Positions 1-11,337 are shown, counted from the first letter of the stretch. The stretch: 64,000 nt of DNA from Thiocapsa sp. (GCF_018399035.1 NZ_CP073760.1:3290001-3354000); one strand, 5' to 3'. Notes: generated from the letters alone by a model not told the origin. Made by a program: numbers and translations.

Positions 1-1
1 C

Positions 2-1147
<1,146 letters not shown>

Positions 1148-1372
1148 GGGGCCGGCGGCCGATGTCCTGCATGCCGACCAGCCCTTGGTCTGTCCCGGGG
1201 CGGTCGCCGGTGCGCACGGAAGAGACCGATCAGGCGCAGCGCGTCTCTTCACGACGAGCGGCTCTTTGTCGCGGTTCGACTCAACGAGCGTCGCACACGT
1301 GATGCGTCTTTCCGCACCCTCGATCCATCAAAGGTCGCAGACGATTCGGTCCTGAGGCATCATCCGCGGATT

Positions 1373-2827
1373 ATGGACTTCACGACCCTCGACACCCTGC
1401 GCACCCACCACCCCGCGTGGCGGCTGCTGCGCTCGGATCATGCGCCGCTGGTGGCGAGCTTTCTGAACCGCGTCTTCGTGCAGCCGAATGTCCGGGTGAT
1501 GGCGGCGGCGGATCTGGCCGAGGCGCTGGAAGACGAGTTGTATGCACTGCGCGAGCGTCTCGGCGAGGGCAGCTTCCCCAAATCGGCGTTGGACTATCTC
1601 AACGACTGGGCCGGCCCGGATAAAGGTTGGCTGCGCAAGTTCTACGCCCGTGACTCGGACGAGCCGCAATTCGATCTGACCCCGTCGTCCGAGAAGGCGA
1701 TCGCCTGGCTCGACACCCTTTCGGAGCGCAGCTTCGTGGGGACGGAGTCGCGGCTCTTGACCCTGTTCGAGCTGCTCAAGCAGATGAGCGAGGGCAGCGA
1801 GGCCGATCCCGAGAAGCGCATCGCGGAGCTCACGAAGCGGCGCGACGAGATCGATGCCGAGATCGCACGGGTGCTGGGGGGCGACGTACCGCTGCTGGAC
1901 GACACGGCGCTGAAGGATCGCTTCCAGCAGTTCATGCAGTTGGCGCGGGAGCTGTTGACCGATTTCCGCGAGGTCGAGCACAACTTCCGTCTGCTCGATC
2001 GGCGGGTGCGCGAGCGGATCGCGCTCTGGGAGGGCGCGAAGGGCGCGCTCTTGGAAGAGATCATGGGCGAGCGCGACGCCATCGCCGACTCCGACCAAGG
2101 GCGCAGCTTCCGGGCCTTTTGGGATTTCCTCATGTCCAGCCGCCGGCAGGAGGAGCTGACCGAGCTGTTGGACCGGGTGCTCGCCCTGCCCCCGGTCGCG
2201 GACCTGAAGCCGGATGCACGCACCCGCCGGGTGCATTACGACTGGCTCGAGGCCGGCGAGCACACCCAACGCACGGTCGCGCAGCTCTCGCAGCAGCTGC
2301 GGCGCTTTCTGGACGATCAGGCATGGCTGGAGAACCGGCGCATCATGGACATCCTGCACGGGATCGAGGCCAAGGCGCTGGCCCTGCGCGAGCATCAGCC
2401 GAGCGGCGAGGTGATGCGCATTGCCGAATCCGCCGCCGCAGTCGAGCTGCCGATGGAGCGCCCGCTCTACACCCCGCCGCTGAAACCGGTGATCGCGGAT
2501 CTGGAGCTGCAGGCCGGCGACGCCGATCTGGACGCCGATGCGCTCTATGCGCAGGTCGTAGTCGACCGCGCGCAACTTGCCCGCCACATCCGCCACGCCT
2601 TGCAGGACCGCTCCCAGGTCACGCTGCGCGAGCTGACCGAGCTGCAGCCCTTGACGCAGGGCCTCGCGGAGCTGGTGGCCTATCTTCAGTTGGGCAGCGA
2701 CGCCTTCAAGACGACCCTGGACGAGAATGCCCCGGAGGTGATTGTCTGGGAGACGCGCGCGAGCGACGGCATGGCGGTTCGAAAGGCGGCCCGACTGCCC
2801 CGCGTCATCTTTGTCAGAGAGAGGTGA
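1373..2827 (+). CDS. jetA: Wadjet component JetA / MksF-like kleisin (DUF3375)
   Basis: A 484-residue protein of the DUF3375 type. In the Wadjet (Jet/Mks) plasmid-restriction system this is the kleisin-like subunit that bridges the two heads of the SMC-like ATPase JetC. It is largely helical with many charged residues and has no signal peptide or membrane segment. The assignment rests on overall family resemblance plus the diagnostic neighbours: DUF4194 protein, MukB/SbcC-like ATPase and Toprim protein follow in the order jetA-B-C-D. The gene ends two bases before jetB starts, so the two are cotranscribed and probably translationally coupled. The ATG at 1373 was chosen as the first in-frame start; no strong ribosome-binding site is visible before it. 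Confidence 0.88.
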   Translation: MDFTTLDTLRTHHPAWRLLRSDHAPLVASFLNRVFVQPNVRVMAAADLAEALEDELYALRERLGEGSFPKSALDYLNDWAGPDKGWLRKFYARDSDEPQFDLTPSSEKAIAWLDTLSERSFVGTESRLLTLFELLKQMSEGSEADPEKRIAELTKRRDEIDAEIARVLGGDVPLLDDTALKDRFQQFMQLARELLTDFREVEHNFRLLDRRVRERIALWEGAKGALLEEIMGERDAIADSDQGRSFRAFWDFLMSSRRQEELTELLDRVLALPPVADLKPDARTRRVHYDWLEAGEHTQRTVAQLSQQLRRFLDDQAWLENRRIMDILHGIEAKALALREHQPSGEVMRIAESAAAVELPMERPLYTPPLKPVIADLELQAGDADLDADALYAQVVVDRAQLARHIRHALQDRSQVTLRELTELQPLTQGLAELVAYLQLGSDAFKTTLDENAPEVIVWETRASDGMAVRKAARLPRVIFVRER

Positions 2828-2829
2828 GG

Positions 2830-3480
2830 ATGGACGACGATCAGGGACAGGCGGGGCACGCCCCGGCGCTCGCGGCCGGGGCGGAGCTGTCCGCGCTGGT
2901 GATCGGCCTGCTCAAAGGGGTCATCTATCGCGAGGGCGACGAGCGACTCTGGGGCACGCTGCTCGACCTGCAGGCGCGGGTGCGGGACTATGTGTCGGTG
3001 CTCGGACTGGAGCTGGTGCTCGACGAGGCGGAAGGCTATGCCTTTCTCAAGAGCCGCGCCGAGACCGCCGAGGACGAGGCCGCGCCCAAGTTGCCGCGTC
3101 TGGTCGCGCGTCGGCCGCTGTCGTTCCCGGTCAGCCTCTTGCTGGCCTTGCTGCGCAAGAAGCTCGCCGAGCTCGATGCCGGCGGGGCCGAGACGCGCCT
3201 CGTGCTCTCGCGCGACGAGATCGTCGAGCTGGTGCGGGTCTTCCTGCCCCAGAGCAGCAACGAGGCGAGACTCATCGACCAGATCGAGACCCACATCAAC
3301 AAGGTCGTCGAGCTGGGCTTTCTGCGCCGTCTGAAGACCGCAGGCGGCACCGCCCGCGGCCCGGACAGCTACGAGGTGCGGCGGATCCTGAAGGCGTTCG
3401 TCGATGCCCAATGGTTGGCGGACTTCGACGCACGGCTGGCGGTCTATCGGGCGCAGGTCGGCCCCGACGACGGCAGCTGA
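2830..3480 (+). CDS. jetB: Wadjet component JetB / MksE-like (DUF4194)
   Basis: A 216-residue DUF4194 protein, equivalent to the KITE-type winged-helix subunit MksE/MukE that binds the kleisin JetA. The ATG at 2830 follows the jetA stop by two bases, and the purine-rich GAGAGGTGAGG just upstream overlaps the end of jetA and can serve as ribosome-binding site. The central part (about residues 75-155) has the alternating helices expected of tandem winged helices, with the segment RLIDQIETHINKVVELGFLR typical of the family. After the stop there are 93 bases before the DUF29 gene, including a small GGG/CCC hairpin near 3502-3518; this is the only real gap within the operon. Confidence 0.87.
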   Translation: MDDDQGQAGHAPALAAGAELSALVIGLLKGVIYREGDERLWGTLLDLQARVRDYVSVLGLELVLDEAEGYAFLKSRAETAEDEAAPKLPRLVARRPLSFPVSLLLALLRKKLAELDAGGAETRLVLSRDEIVELVRVFLPQSSNEARLIDQIETHINKVVELGFLRRLKTAGGTARGPDSYEVRRILKAFVDAQWLADFDARLAVYRAQVGPDDGS

Positions 3481-3573
3481 GCCCCAACGGACGAGAAACG
3501 CAAGGGGTTGAAACCCTTCGGCAATCGCGTGACGATGCGGCGATCATTCAACGCGTAGGGTGCGAGGAAAGCC

Positions 3574-4011
3574 ATGACACCTCTATACGAGCAGGATTTT
3601 TCCGAATGGGCCGAGCGCCAGGCGAGCCTCCTGCGGCAAGGGCGGTTCGACGACTTGGATGTGGCGCATCTGATCGAGGAGTTGGACAGCATGGTGGCAA
3701 GCGAGCGGCGCGAATTGATCAACCGTCTGGCGATCCTGCTGGCGCACCTGCTGAAGTGGCGGTATCAGCCGGAGCGACGCGGCAACAGTTGGCGCTTGAC
3801 CATCAAGATCCAACGACTCGATGTTGCTGCTTTGCTCCGCGACAACCCGAGCCTGCGCGCCCGCCTCGATGGGTTCCTCCACGACGCCTACCCCAAGGCC
3901 ACACTGCAGGCCGCACGGGAGATCGGCGTCGAGGAGACGCTGTTTCCCGCCGTATGCCCTTTCACCGTCGAACAGATACTGGATGATCACTGGCCCGATG
4001 CAGCCGTTTGA
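3574..4011 (+). CDS. DUF29-family protein inside the Wadjet operon
   Basis: A 145-residue protein matching the DUF29 family: N-terminal [17 protein letters not shown], then [13 protein letters not shown] and [20 protein letters not shown], the three conserved helical blocks of DUF29. The biochemical role of DUF29 is unknown; such proteins are numerous in cyanobacteria and sulfur bacteria. It has its own ribosome-binding site (AGGAAA, six bases before ATG 3574) and its 3' end overlaps the start of jetC by up to 29 bases, so jetC translation may depend on it. The position between jetB and jetC is not the canonical four-gene Wadjet order, so it is either an accessory component or a passenger. 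Base composition does not differ visibly from its neighbours. Confidence 0.8.
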   Translation: MTPLYEQDFSEWAERQASLLRQGRFDDLDVAHLIEELDSMVASERRELINRLAILLAHLLKWRYQPERRGNSWRLTIKIQRLDVAALLRDNPSLRARLDGFLHDAYPKATLQAAREIGVEETLFPAVCPFTVEQILDDHWPDAAV

Positions 4012-7000
4012 ATCGCTCGACCTGGACTTCGTCGCCGACGACCGCCTGTCCGGCTTTCGTCTGTCGCGCCTGGAGGTCTTCAACTGGGGCACCTTCGACG
4101 GTCGCGTCTGGACCCTTTTGCTCGACGGCAAGAACGGGCTGCTGACCGGCGATATCGGCTCGGGCAAGTCGACCCTGGTGGATGCCGTGACGACCCTTTT
4201 GGTCCCGGCCCAGCGCATCGCCTACAACAAGGCTGCGGGTGCGGACAGCAAGGAGCGCACGCTGCGGTCCTACGTGCTGGGGCATTACAAATCGGAGCGC
4301 AACGAGGTGACCGGGGCGGCCAAGCCCGTGAGTCTGCGCGATCACAACAACTACTCCGTCATCCTCGGCGTCTTTCACAATGCCGGCTACGACCAGACCG
4401 TGACGCTTGCGCAGGTCTTCTGGATGAAGGAGGCGCAGGGTCAGCCGGCGCGGTTCTTCGTCTGCGCCGAGCGCGATCTCGCGATCGCGGCCGACTTCTC
4501 CCGATTCGGGACGGACATCGCCCAACTGCGCAAGAAGCTGCGCGGGCTCGGCGCCGAGATCGAGGACGGCTTCCCCAAATACGGCGCATGGTTCCGGCGC
4601 CGGCTGGGTATCGACAGCGAGCAGGCGCTCGAGCTTTTTCATCAGACGGTCTCGATGAAGTCCGTCGGCAACCTCACCGATTTCGTGCGCGGACACATGC
4701 TGGAGCCCTTCGCGGTGGAGCCCCGCATCAAGGCGCTGATCGCACACTTCGACGACCTCAACCGCGCGCACGAGGCGGTCCTCAAGGCCAAGCGCCAGGT
4801 CGAGATGCTCACGCCCTTGGTGGCGGACTGCGAACGTCACGCCAAACTGACGCGGGAGGTCGAGGATCTCAGAGGCTGCCGCGACGGGTTGCGTGTCTAC
4901 TTCGCGGGTTTGAAGCTGGCGCTGCTCGGGAAACGTCTGGCGCACCTTCAGGAAGACCGGGAGCGCGTCGATGCCCTGGTCAAGCGCCTGGAGGGCCGTC
5001 GCGAAGAGCAAGGCAACCAGGTCTACGAGCTCAAGCGCGCGGTGGCCGAGAACGGCGGGGACAGGCTCGAACGCCTGGCCGCCGAGATCAAGAAGCTGGA
5101 GGCGCTGCGCGACGCTCGGCAGGCCAAGGCGCGACGCTATGCCGAGCTGACGGCCGATCTCGACGAGAGCCCGGCCGCGGACGAGACGGCCTTTCTCGCG
5201 CAACGGCGTCGGCTCGGGGAGATCCGCGAGGGTTTGCAGGCTCGGGATGTCGATCTGCAGAACGAGGTGACCGAACATAGCGTGACCCTGCGCCAAGGCC
5301 AGCTCGAACACGACGCCCTCCAGGCCGAGATCGAGAGCCTGAAGCGTCGTCGCAGCAATATCGACGACCAGCAGATCCGGATCCGTGCCGCGCTCTGCGA
5401 GGCGCTGGGTCTATCCGAGGAGTCGATGCCCTTCGCGGGCGAGCTGCTGCAGGTGCGTGACGAGGAGCGCGACTGGGAAGGTGCGGCCGAACGACTGATG
5501 CGCGGCTTCGGCCTGTCCCTGTTGGTGCCGGACACGGCCTACAAGGCGGTCGCCGAGTGGGTCGACAGCAGCCATCTGCGCGGTCGGCTGGTCTATTTCC
5601 ATGTGCGCGCCCGGGCGCGCACCCAGTTGCATACAGGGGGCCGGGGCGACCTGCCCGAGCTGCACCGCGACTCGTTGGTCCGCAAGATCGCCGTCAAACC
5701 GGACTCGCCCTTCTACGACTGGCTCGAGCGCGAGCTGGCGCATCGCTTCGACGTGGCCTGTTGCATCACGCAGGAGCAGTTCAGGCGCGAGACCCGCGCC
5801 GTCACGCACGCCGGCCAGATCAAGGATCCGACCGGACGCCACGAGAAGGACGACCGTCACCGCATCGACGACCGCAGTCGCTATGTCCTGGGCTGGACCA
5901 ACGCGGCCAAGATCGAGACGCTGGAGGCCAAGCGTCGCCGGCTCGAGGCGCATCTCGCCGAGATCGGCGCACTGACCGGTAAGCTCTTATCCGAGCGAAG
6001 GGCGCTCGGTACCCGCCTGAACGCACTGACGCGACTGGAAGAGTTTGTCGACTTCAACGAGCTGGACTGGGCCTCGGTCGCGACCGAGGTCGCCGCACTG
6101 ATCGACGAGCGGCAACGCTTGGAATCGGCATCCGATCTGCTCAAGCAGCTCAATCAGCGCCTGGGCGAGGCGGTCCAAGCGCTTGCGGTTATCGAGGGCG
6201 AGCTGGAAGACGCCAAAGCGAAACGCGCCAAGATCGAGCAAAAGCAGGAGGATGCCGAGGCGCTCCGAGTGCAGACCCGAGCGATCTTCGCGCCGAGCGG
6301 GGACGAGGAGCGACCCGCGCCGCCGGCCGAGCTGACCGAGCGGCTGGAGGCCATGCGCACCGAGGCGCTCGGCGAGCATCAATTGACCGTCGAGTCCTGC
6401 GACAATCGCGAGCAGGACATGCGCGCCTGGCTCCAGACCCGGATCAACAACGAAAGCGGCAAGATCAATACCCTGCTCAACCGGATCATCACCGCGATGG
6501 TGGCCTACAAGAACGCCTTCGAGCTCGAAACCCGGGAGCTCGACGCCAACGTCGAGGCGGCCTTCGAGTATCGACAACAGCTCGATCAGCTGGGACGCGA
6601 CGACCTGCCCCGCTTCGAGACGCGCTTCAAGGAGCTGTTGAACGTCAACACCATCAACGAGATCGCGAACTTCAATGCCCAGCTCGCCCGCGAGCGCGAG
6701 ACCATCAAGGAGCGCATCGGGCGCATCAACGAGTCGCTCACCCAGATCGATTACAACCCGGGACGCTATATCGCGCTCGAATCCCAGATCAGCCCGGACG
6801 CCGAGATCCGGGACTTCCAGTCCGAGCTGCGCGCCTGCACCGAGGGCGCCCTGACCGGCTCCGAGGATGCGCAGTATTCCGAGGCCAAGTTCCTGCAGGT
6901 GAAGACCATCATCGAGCGCTTCCGGGGACGCGAGGGCCAGACCGATTCGGACAGACGTTGGACCGCCAAGGTCACCGACGTGCGCAACTGGTTCCTGTTC

Positions 7001-7432
7001 GCCGCGAGCGAGCGCTGGCGCGAGGACGGCACCGAGCATGAGCACTACTCGGACTCGGGCGGTAAGTCCGGCGGTCAGAAGGAGAAGCTCGCCTACACCA
7101 TTCTCGCCGCCAGCCTCGCCTATCAATTCGGGCTGGAATGGGGCGCGGTACGCTCGCGATCCTTCCGCTTCGTCGTGATCGACGAGGCCTTCGGGCGCGG
7201 CTCGGACGAGTCGGCTCAGTACGGTCTACGGCTTTTTCAACAGCTCAACCTGCAACTGCTGATCGTCACGCCGCTGCAGAAGATCCACATCATCGAGCCC
7301 TTCGTCTCCGCCGTGGGCTTCGTGCACAACGAAGGCGGTCGCGAGTCCAAGCTGCGTCATCTGACGATCGAGGAGTATCGCGAGGAGTCGAGAATGCGCA
7401 AGGCCGAGCCGAGTGCAAGCGTGGCGACATGA
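3983..7432 (+). CDS. jetC: Wadjet SMC-like ATPase JetC / MksB
   Basis: A 1149-residue SMC/MukB-type ATPase, the motor of the Wadjet complex that extrudes plasmid DNA. Walker [10 protein letters not shown] lies at residues 56-64. An ABC signature-like stretch [14 protein letters not shown] lies near residues 1027-1040, and Walker [15 protein letters not shown] near residue 1063. Between them are two long coiled-coil arms (about 290-510 and 640-1000) flanking a hinge region. I chose ATG 3983 ([11 protein letters not shown]) although the frame is open further upstream, because the upstream sequence is a shadow of the DUF29 gene; ATG 3998 is an alternative. The stop overlaps the jetD start in an ATGA, so JetC and JetD are translationally coupled. 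Confidence 0.9.
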   Translation: MITGPMQPFESLDLDFVADDRLSGFRLSRLEVFNWGTFDGRVWTLLLDGKNGLLTGDIGSGKSTLVDAVTTLLVPAQRIAYNKAAGADSKERTLRSYVLGHYKSERNEVTGAAKPVSLRDHNNYSVILGVFHNAGYDQTVTLAQVFWMKEAQGQPARFFVCAERDLAIAADFSRFGTDIAQLRKKLRGLGAEIEDGFPKYGAWFRRRLGIDSEQALELFHQTVSMKSVGNLTDFVRGHMLEPFAVEPRIKALIAHFDDLNRAHEAVLKAKRQVEMLTPLVADCERHAKLTREVEDLRGCRDGLRVYFAGLKLALLGKRLAHLQEDRERVDALVKRLEGRREEQGNQVYELKRAVAENGGDRLERLAAEIKKLEALRDARQAKARRYAELTADLDESPAADETAFLAQRRRLGEIREGLQARDVDLQNEVTEHSVTLRQGQLEHDALQAEIESLKRRRSNIDDQQIRIRAALCEALGLSEESMPFAGELLQVRDEERDWEGAAERLMRGFGLSLLVPDTAYKAVAEWVDSSHLRGRLVYFHVRARARTQLHTGGRGDLPELHRDSLVRKIAVKPDSPFYDWLERELAHRFDVACCITQEQFRRETRAVTHAGQIKDPTGRHEKDDRHRIDDRSRYVLGWTNAAKIETLEAKRRRLEAHLAEIGALTGKLLSERRALGTRLNALTRLEEFVDFNELDWASVATEVAALIDERQRLESASDLLKQLNQRLGEAVQALAVIEGELEDAKAKRAKIEQKQEDAEALRVQTRAIFAPSGDEERPAPPAELTERLEAMRTEALGEHQLTVESCDNREQDMRAWLQTRINNESGKINTLLNRIITAMVAYKNAFELETRELDANVEAAFEYRQQLDQLGRDDLPRFETRFKELLNVNTINEIANFNAQLARERETIKERIGRINESLTQIDYNPGRYIALESQISPDAEIRDFQSELRACTEGALTGSEDAQYSEAKFLQVKTIIERFRGREGQTDSDRRWTAKVTDVRNWFLFAASERWREDGTEHEHYSDSGGKSGGQKEKLAYTILAASLAYQFGLEWGAVRSRSFRFVVIDEAFGRGSDESAQYGLRLFQQLNLQLLIVTPLQKIHIIEPFVSAVGFVHNEGGRESKLRHLTIEEYREESRMRKAEPSASVAT

Positions 7433-8739
7433 GCTGGACGACGGCGGCGGATCTCAAGGCGCAACTGAACCGACTCTGGGAGCACGGCGAGTTGCTGCGC
7501 CCGTTGGTCACGGACGACGTGGCCGGCGCGAGCGGATTCCCGCTGCGTCTGCGGCTGAAGGGACCCGGCTCCGCGGACCTGGCCGATCGGTTCGAGGCGG
7601 TGCGGGCCTGGATCGCCGAGCTGACGGCCATCCCGCGTCTGCGGATCGCCTGGCGCGCGGTCAATCATCGTGTGCTTGGCCCTCAGCATCTGCCCGAGGC
7701 CATCTGGGTCGACACGCTCGACGACGCGCTCGCCCTGATCGGCCGACGGGGCGAGGCAGCCCGGTTCGCCCGTTGCACGGAGATGACCCGATCGAAACAA
7801 CCGGCCCTGCTCGACTGGCTCGGCAAGCGTCCCTTGCAGGCGATCGCGCTGGCCGAGGACTGGGAGCGCCTGCTGGCCGTGGTGGACTGGCTCAGCCGCC
7901 ACCCGCGCCCCGGGATCTACATCCGGCAGATCGACATCTCCGGCATCCACAGCAAGTTCACCGAGGCGCATCGCGGGGTTCTCTCGGAGCTGTTGGATCT
8001 TGTCCTGCCGGCGGAGGCGATCGCTGCCGATCGCGTCGGCGTCGGTCGATTCGCCGCGCGCTACGGGTTTCTCGACAAGCCCAACCGGGTCCGGTTTCGC
8101 CTGCTCGACGACGCCGTTCGCTTGTTGCCCGGTCCCGCGCACGCCGACGTTACATTGGACGCAGAGAGCTTCGCCCGGCTCGCGATCCCGATTCGACGCG
8201 TCTTCGTCACGGAGAACGAGACCAACTTTCTCGCCTTCCCGAATACGGCCGCCTCGCTGGTCGTCTTCGGCGCAGGCTATGGCTGGGATGCATTGGCCCG
8301 GGCCGAGTGGCTCGGGACCTGCACCCTGCACTACTGGGGCGACATCGACACCCACGGCTTCGCCATCCTCGACCAGCTCCGCAGCCGATTCGGCCGGGTC
8401 TCCTCCTTCCTGATGGATCGCGCCACCCTGATGGCGCACGAAACCCTCTGGGGCGAGGAGCCCGATCAAGTCGTGCACGATCTTCCGCGGCTCACGGAAT
8501 CGGAACGGGCCTTGTTCGACGACCTGCGGGACAACCGCATCCGCAAGGGCTTGCGGCTGGAGCAGGAACGGGTCGGGTTCCGATGGGTGGAGACGGCGCT
8601 CGCAGGGGTCGTGCTGGACAATACCTGCCGGACAGCGGAGCAGAGCCCGCTCGATCAGCGGCTCTCGAGGGTCTCCGGCAGTCAGTACCACGCCCTGATC
8701 GATCTGTTTGACGGCCCGATGCAGGACAACGAACGCTAG
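7429..8739 (+). CDS. jetD: Wadjet Toprim nuclease JetD / MksG (DUF3322-DUF2220)
   Basis: A 436-residue protein with an N-terminal DUF3322-type region and a C-terminal DUF2220/Toprim domain. In Wadjet this subunit is the topoisomerase-VI-like nuclease that cuts closed circular DNA. The Toprim residues are present: the glutamate in [14 protein letters not shown] (near residue 262) and the Asp-x-Asp in [10 protein letters not shown] (near residue 304). The gene therefore looks catalytically intact. It starts on the ATGA shared with jetC. It ends 17 bases before the stop of the convergent cysH remnant; no clear terminator is visible between them. Confidence 0.9.
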   Translation: MSWTTAADLKAQLNRLWEHGELLRPLVTDDVAGASGFPLRLRLKGPGSADLADRFEAVRAWIAELTAIPRLRIAWRAVNHRVLGPQHLPEAIWVDTLDDALALIGRRGEAARFARCTEMTRSKQPALLDWLGKRPLQAIALAEDWERLLAVVDWLSRHPRPGIYIRQIDISGIHSKFTEAHRGVLSELLDLVLPAEAIAADRVGVGRFAARYGFLDKPNRVRFRLLDDAVRLLPGPAHADVTLDAESFARLAIPIRRVFVTENETNFLAFPNTAASLVVFGAGYGWDALARAEWLGTCTLHYWGDIDTHGFAILDQLRSRFGRVSSFLMDRATLMAHETLWGEEPDQVVHDLPRLTESERALFDDLRDNRIRKGLRLEQERVGFRWVETALAGVVLDNTCRTAEQSPLDQRLSRVSGSQYHALIDLFDGPMQDNER

Positions 8740-8755
8740 CGCCGAGGGCTGTAGC

Positions 8756-9012
8756 TCACTCATGCAGAGCGCACTCGCGCTTGAGTCCGAAGAAGCGGGT
8801 CTGCTCGGCCGACATGCCGGGGCGCAGCGGATCGGTCGAGTGCCAATCCCCGACCGAGACATAGCCGCGCTCCCACAAGGGGTGGTAGGGCAGGTCGTGG
8901 CCCTTCAGGTAACGGTAGACGTCGCGGTCGGTCCAGTCGGCGATCGGATGGACCTTGTAGCGTCCGTCATTGATCTGGAGCACGGTCGTATCCTGGATGC
9001 ACAACACCCGCG
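8756..9012 (-). pseudogene. cysH: cysH (PAPS/APS reductase) C-terminal remnant
   Basis: The minus frame encodes about 85 residues that match the C-terminal third of assimilatory (phospho)adenylyl-sulfate reductase: [40 protein letters not shown] and the tail [12 protein letters not shown], which carries the catalytic cysteine (usually ECGLHE). A complete CysH has about 240 residues; the first two thirds, including the PP-loop that binds the nucleotide, are missing. The frame stays open upstream to 9148, but that stretch does not resemble CysH. The remnant abuts the 3' end of the Wadjet operon, which suggests that acquisition or rearrangement of the neighbouring DNA removed the rest. Whether a second cysH exists elsewhere cannot be seen here. 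Confidence 0.8.
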
Positions 9013-9638
9013 GGTGCGCGCGCAGGCGCAGGGGCGTCGGGGCTTGCGAAGATATGGGTAATCGCATGGTTGCAGGTGTGTGAGAGTCGTCATCGAGTCC
9101 TATTCGAGGCTGATGGCAAAAACGATCGCGGATGAGTGTTCCGGGCATGTTTAACCGAAGTGGCAGGATGCTCGGGGGCCGATATCAGGCGCCGAGTCTA
9201 TCAGGTCCGGTTCGGCCCGCGCCGGCGGGCATTCCCGCGAAAGCTCAACCGTTGTCGACTTTGGCGATCGGTTGCTCCTCGCCCGCACGGCCTAAGATGC
9301 AAGTCTGGATGCCGGCATGTGCATGCCGGACACCGCGCATCTCTTCGATTCGAGCACGACCCGCAAAGGCATGCCTTTCCGGCTGATGGACGATGTAGCA
9401 GGCTGTCCCGCGTCCGGGCGCCGGCTCCGCATGATCGAGGCATCCACGCCGTGCCGCAGCAGCACGAGAGCTCGCCGTCTGTCGCTTACACAGCCGATCC
9501 GATCGATCCCGCAGTGCCGGGGCCTTGACGTGTCGTCTCGACTAACCCATCTTTCAAGGTTTGGAAAAGGTTGTTTCGCTGCTTGCCAGCGGTTCATTAG
9601 CCGAGCCATCCATCGTGCAGCCGACCGGAATCGAGACC
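9013..9638 (+). other. Intergenic stretch without a convincing gene
   Basis: Between the cysH remnant and the fibronectin-like gene I see no ORF with protein-like composition. A perfect 7-bp hairpin CCGGCAT-GTGC-ATGCCGG lies at 9312-9329. The area may be decayed DNA left by loss of the 5' part of cysH. Confidence 0.5.
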
Positions 9639-10139
9639 ATGCTCGAACGTGCCGCAACCCCGGAAACGCGATTGATCACGCCAGCCTTTGGATCCTGCCT
9701 CGGGTCTCCGAGCGCGGATCGCAAAGACACAGACCTCCTCGGCGGAGAGCGCTGCTCCACATCGCGGAGGCTTGAATCATTCGGATGGGCATGTCTTGCC
9801 TTCGCGTTTGCCGGAGACTGCTTTGGCGCGGATGTGCGGGTCACGTGGAACCCGGTGGATGACCCAAGAGCGTCGAGATACCAGGTCCATTTCGGGCAAG
9901 CGAGCCGGGCATACGTAGGCTCGGTGGATACTACCCAAACGACCGCCGTCATCAATGGACTTACACCCGGACAGCTGCACTATCTGGCTGTTCGTGCCTG
10001 CACGCGAGACGGCCTTGTATGCAGTGAATTCTCGAATGAAGTCATTGTCGCCATCGCACCCGACGGGGACGTGCTGCCGGTAGAGCCCTGCTGGGCCTGC
10101 TTACCGAACCAAGGAGGCTGGCGTGTGCTTTTGAAATGA
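9639..10139 (+). CDS. Small fibronectin type III-domain protein, probably exported
   Basis: The frame encodes one fibronectin type III domain near the C-terminal half: VRVTWNPVDDPRASRYQVHF, then a strand pair ending in VINGLTPGQLHYLAVRACT and FSNEVIVAIAP. This is the usual FnIII pattern of a conserved Trp, the Y-x-V strand and the L-x-P-G-x-x-Y loop. A hydrophobic stretch (WACLAFAFAGDCFGA) just before it could be the core of a signal peptide. The start is uncertain: ATG 9639 is used here, a TTG at 9561 is also in frame, and an unrecognised later start would suit the signal peptide better. FnIII domains generally mediate extracellular binding; no enzyme domain is present. Confidence 0.6.
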   Translation: MLERAATPETRLITPAFGSCLGSPSADRKDTDLLGGERCSTSRRLESFGWACLAFAFAGDCFGADVRVTWNPVDDPRASRYQVHFGQASRAYVGSVDTTQTTAVINGLTPGQLHYLAVRACTRDGLVCSEFSNEVIVAIAPDGDVLPVEPCWACLPNQGGWRVLLK

Positions 10140-10165
10140 GCCCGGTGTGCATCGGGCCTGTCTTG
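10140..10165 (+). terminator. Weak hairpin after the FnIII gene
   Basis: Just after the stop codon GCCCG and CGGGC can pair around an eight-base loop, followed by a short pyrimidine run (CTGTCTTGCTTCC). It is weak for a rho-independent terminator and could be chance. Confidence 0.3.
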
Positions 10166-10236
10166 CTTCCCGTCCATCGAATCACACTCACGAAACTGAA
10201 CCGCATTCAACCGGATACCACCTCGATACCCGAAAC

Positions 10237-10827
10237 GTGACTCGTCGAAATCTTGCTCTCGTTCTTGTTGCTGCAGCGACTGCCGCTTTCGTACTCGCTC
10301 CGGACGAGCGGGCACGACCGGACAAGCAATCGATCGACCATCAGCCGATGGCGCCGGTTAGCGACGTTGTGCACGCCGAGGCGACGACGCCGGATCCCGT
10401 CGCCGCGGTCATACCCGCACCGCCGGCGGCGGAAGCGGCATTCCGCGCGGATGCGCGGGGTTTAGAGACTTTTCGAATCAAAGGACCAGCACAACCGCGG
10501 CGCAGTCACGACATCAGTGATCCGATCCCGGTCATAGAGACAGGTCGAGCGGCCTGGCCCAACGTTGTGCAGATCGGGGAACCCCTCGACGCCGATGCGC
10601 CTGTCGCCGAGTATTACTCTGCTTCGGAACCCGTACCGATCCAGATCGGCCGGACCCTAGACGCGAACGAAACGGATGTTTGGTCTCTTCCCCGGACATC
10701 CACCGAGGTCATCGAGATCGGCACCCAGCTCGACGCCGATTCTCCGTGTCCGAACCAAAACCAGGAACGGGAGCCTGTGGACATCGGGCCACCAATCGAG
10801 ACCGAAGGACTCGGAACCATGCTTTGA
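10237..10827 (+). CDS. Hypothetical exported protein with four imperfect IG-x-x-LDAD repeats
   Basis: I do not recognise the family. With the GTG at 10237 as start, the protein (196 residues) opens with an Arg-Arg pair and a hydrophobic segment (NLALVLVAAATAAFVLA), like a signal peptide or membrane anchor. A Pro/Ala-rich linker follows. The second half contains four related units: VVQIGEPLDADAP, PIQIGRTLDANET, VIEIGTQLDADSP and PVDIGPPIETEG, spaced about 23-30 residues apart. The alternation of hydrophobic residues with a following acidic D-A-D/N suggests short beta repeats, possibly metal-binding, but that is inference. The frame is open to 10147, but the extra N-terminal residues look non-coding. 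Confidence 0.5.
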   Translation: MTRRNLALVLVAAATAAFVLAPDERARPDKQSIDHQPMAPVSDVVHAEATTPDPVAAVIPAPPAAEAAFRADARGLETFRIKGPAQPRRSHDISDPIPVIETGRAAWPNVVQIGEPLDADAPVAEYYSASEPVPIQIGRTLDANETDVWSLPRTSTEVIEIGTQLDADSPCPNQNQEREPVDIGPPIETEGLGTML

Positions 10828-10962
10828 GGAGTGGGTCGTGTGGGTTTCGGTGCGAAACCCGGGGCAACAGGCGCCGTGTGTTCATGTTTGGGGATACGCG
10901 CCGACGCACAGCATTATCCGCGCTTCAACGCCTTCAAACACGGCAAAATGCCGGGGGCACCG

Positions 10963-11337
10963 ATGAATTTTGTTTCGATCAGCAACAGAGCAGCCGTCGC
11001 CGCTGTTCTGCTTTCCGTTTTACCCAACAGCTCGGTCTTGGCCGCCGAGGCCGTCGTTACGGCACAGATCAATCGGGTCTTGATCTCCGCCGACAGCACT
11101 TACGGCGGCTGCATGGCCGCCTTGAGCTCCAATCCGCAGAACCTGTTGCCGGCGTGCCTTGCCGACTGGGTGAGCTTCAGCTGCAGCGGTCACTTCACGG
11201 ATGCGGTCAGAGGGTTTCGGATGCTGGACCAAGCACAGCTCGCTCTCGCCACGAACAAGAGCGTCATGGTCGTCGTGGACGACAGTCGTCGCCACAACGG
11301 TTATTGTTTCGCCTCTCGCATCGATGTGATTCGATGA
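10963..11337 (+). CDS. Small secreted protein, possibly similar to subtilase-cytotoxin-B-like proteins
   Basis: A 124-residue protein starting at ATG 10963 with a clear signal peptide (RAAVAAVLLSVLPNSSVLAA, cleavage around AEA). The mature part has conserved-looking cysteines: GGCMAAL, LPACLADWVSFSCSG, NGYCFASRID. The segment RMLDQAQLALATNKSVMVVV resembles the LLDQA-helix and following strand in the B subunit of subtilase-type AB5 toxins (an OB fold). I know of bacterial proteins annotated as that family, but the similarity is from memory and low-confidence. No A-subunit gene is nearby. The frame is open upstream to 10831, but the signal peptide fixes the start. Confidence 0.6.
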   Translation: MNFVSISNRAAVAAVLLSVLPNSSVLAAEAVVTAQINRVLISADSTYGGCMAALSSNPQNLLPACLADWVSFSCSGHFTDAVRGFRMLDQAQLALATNKSVMVVVDDSRRHNGYCFASRIDVIR

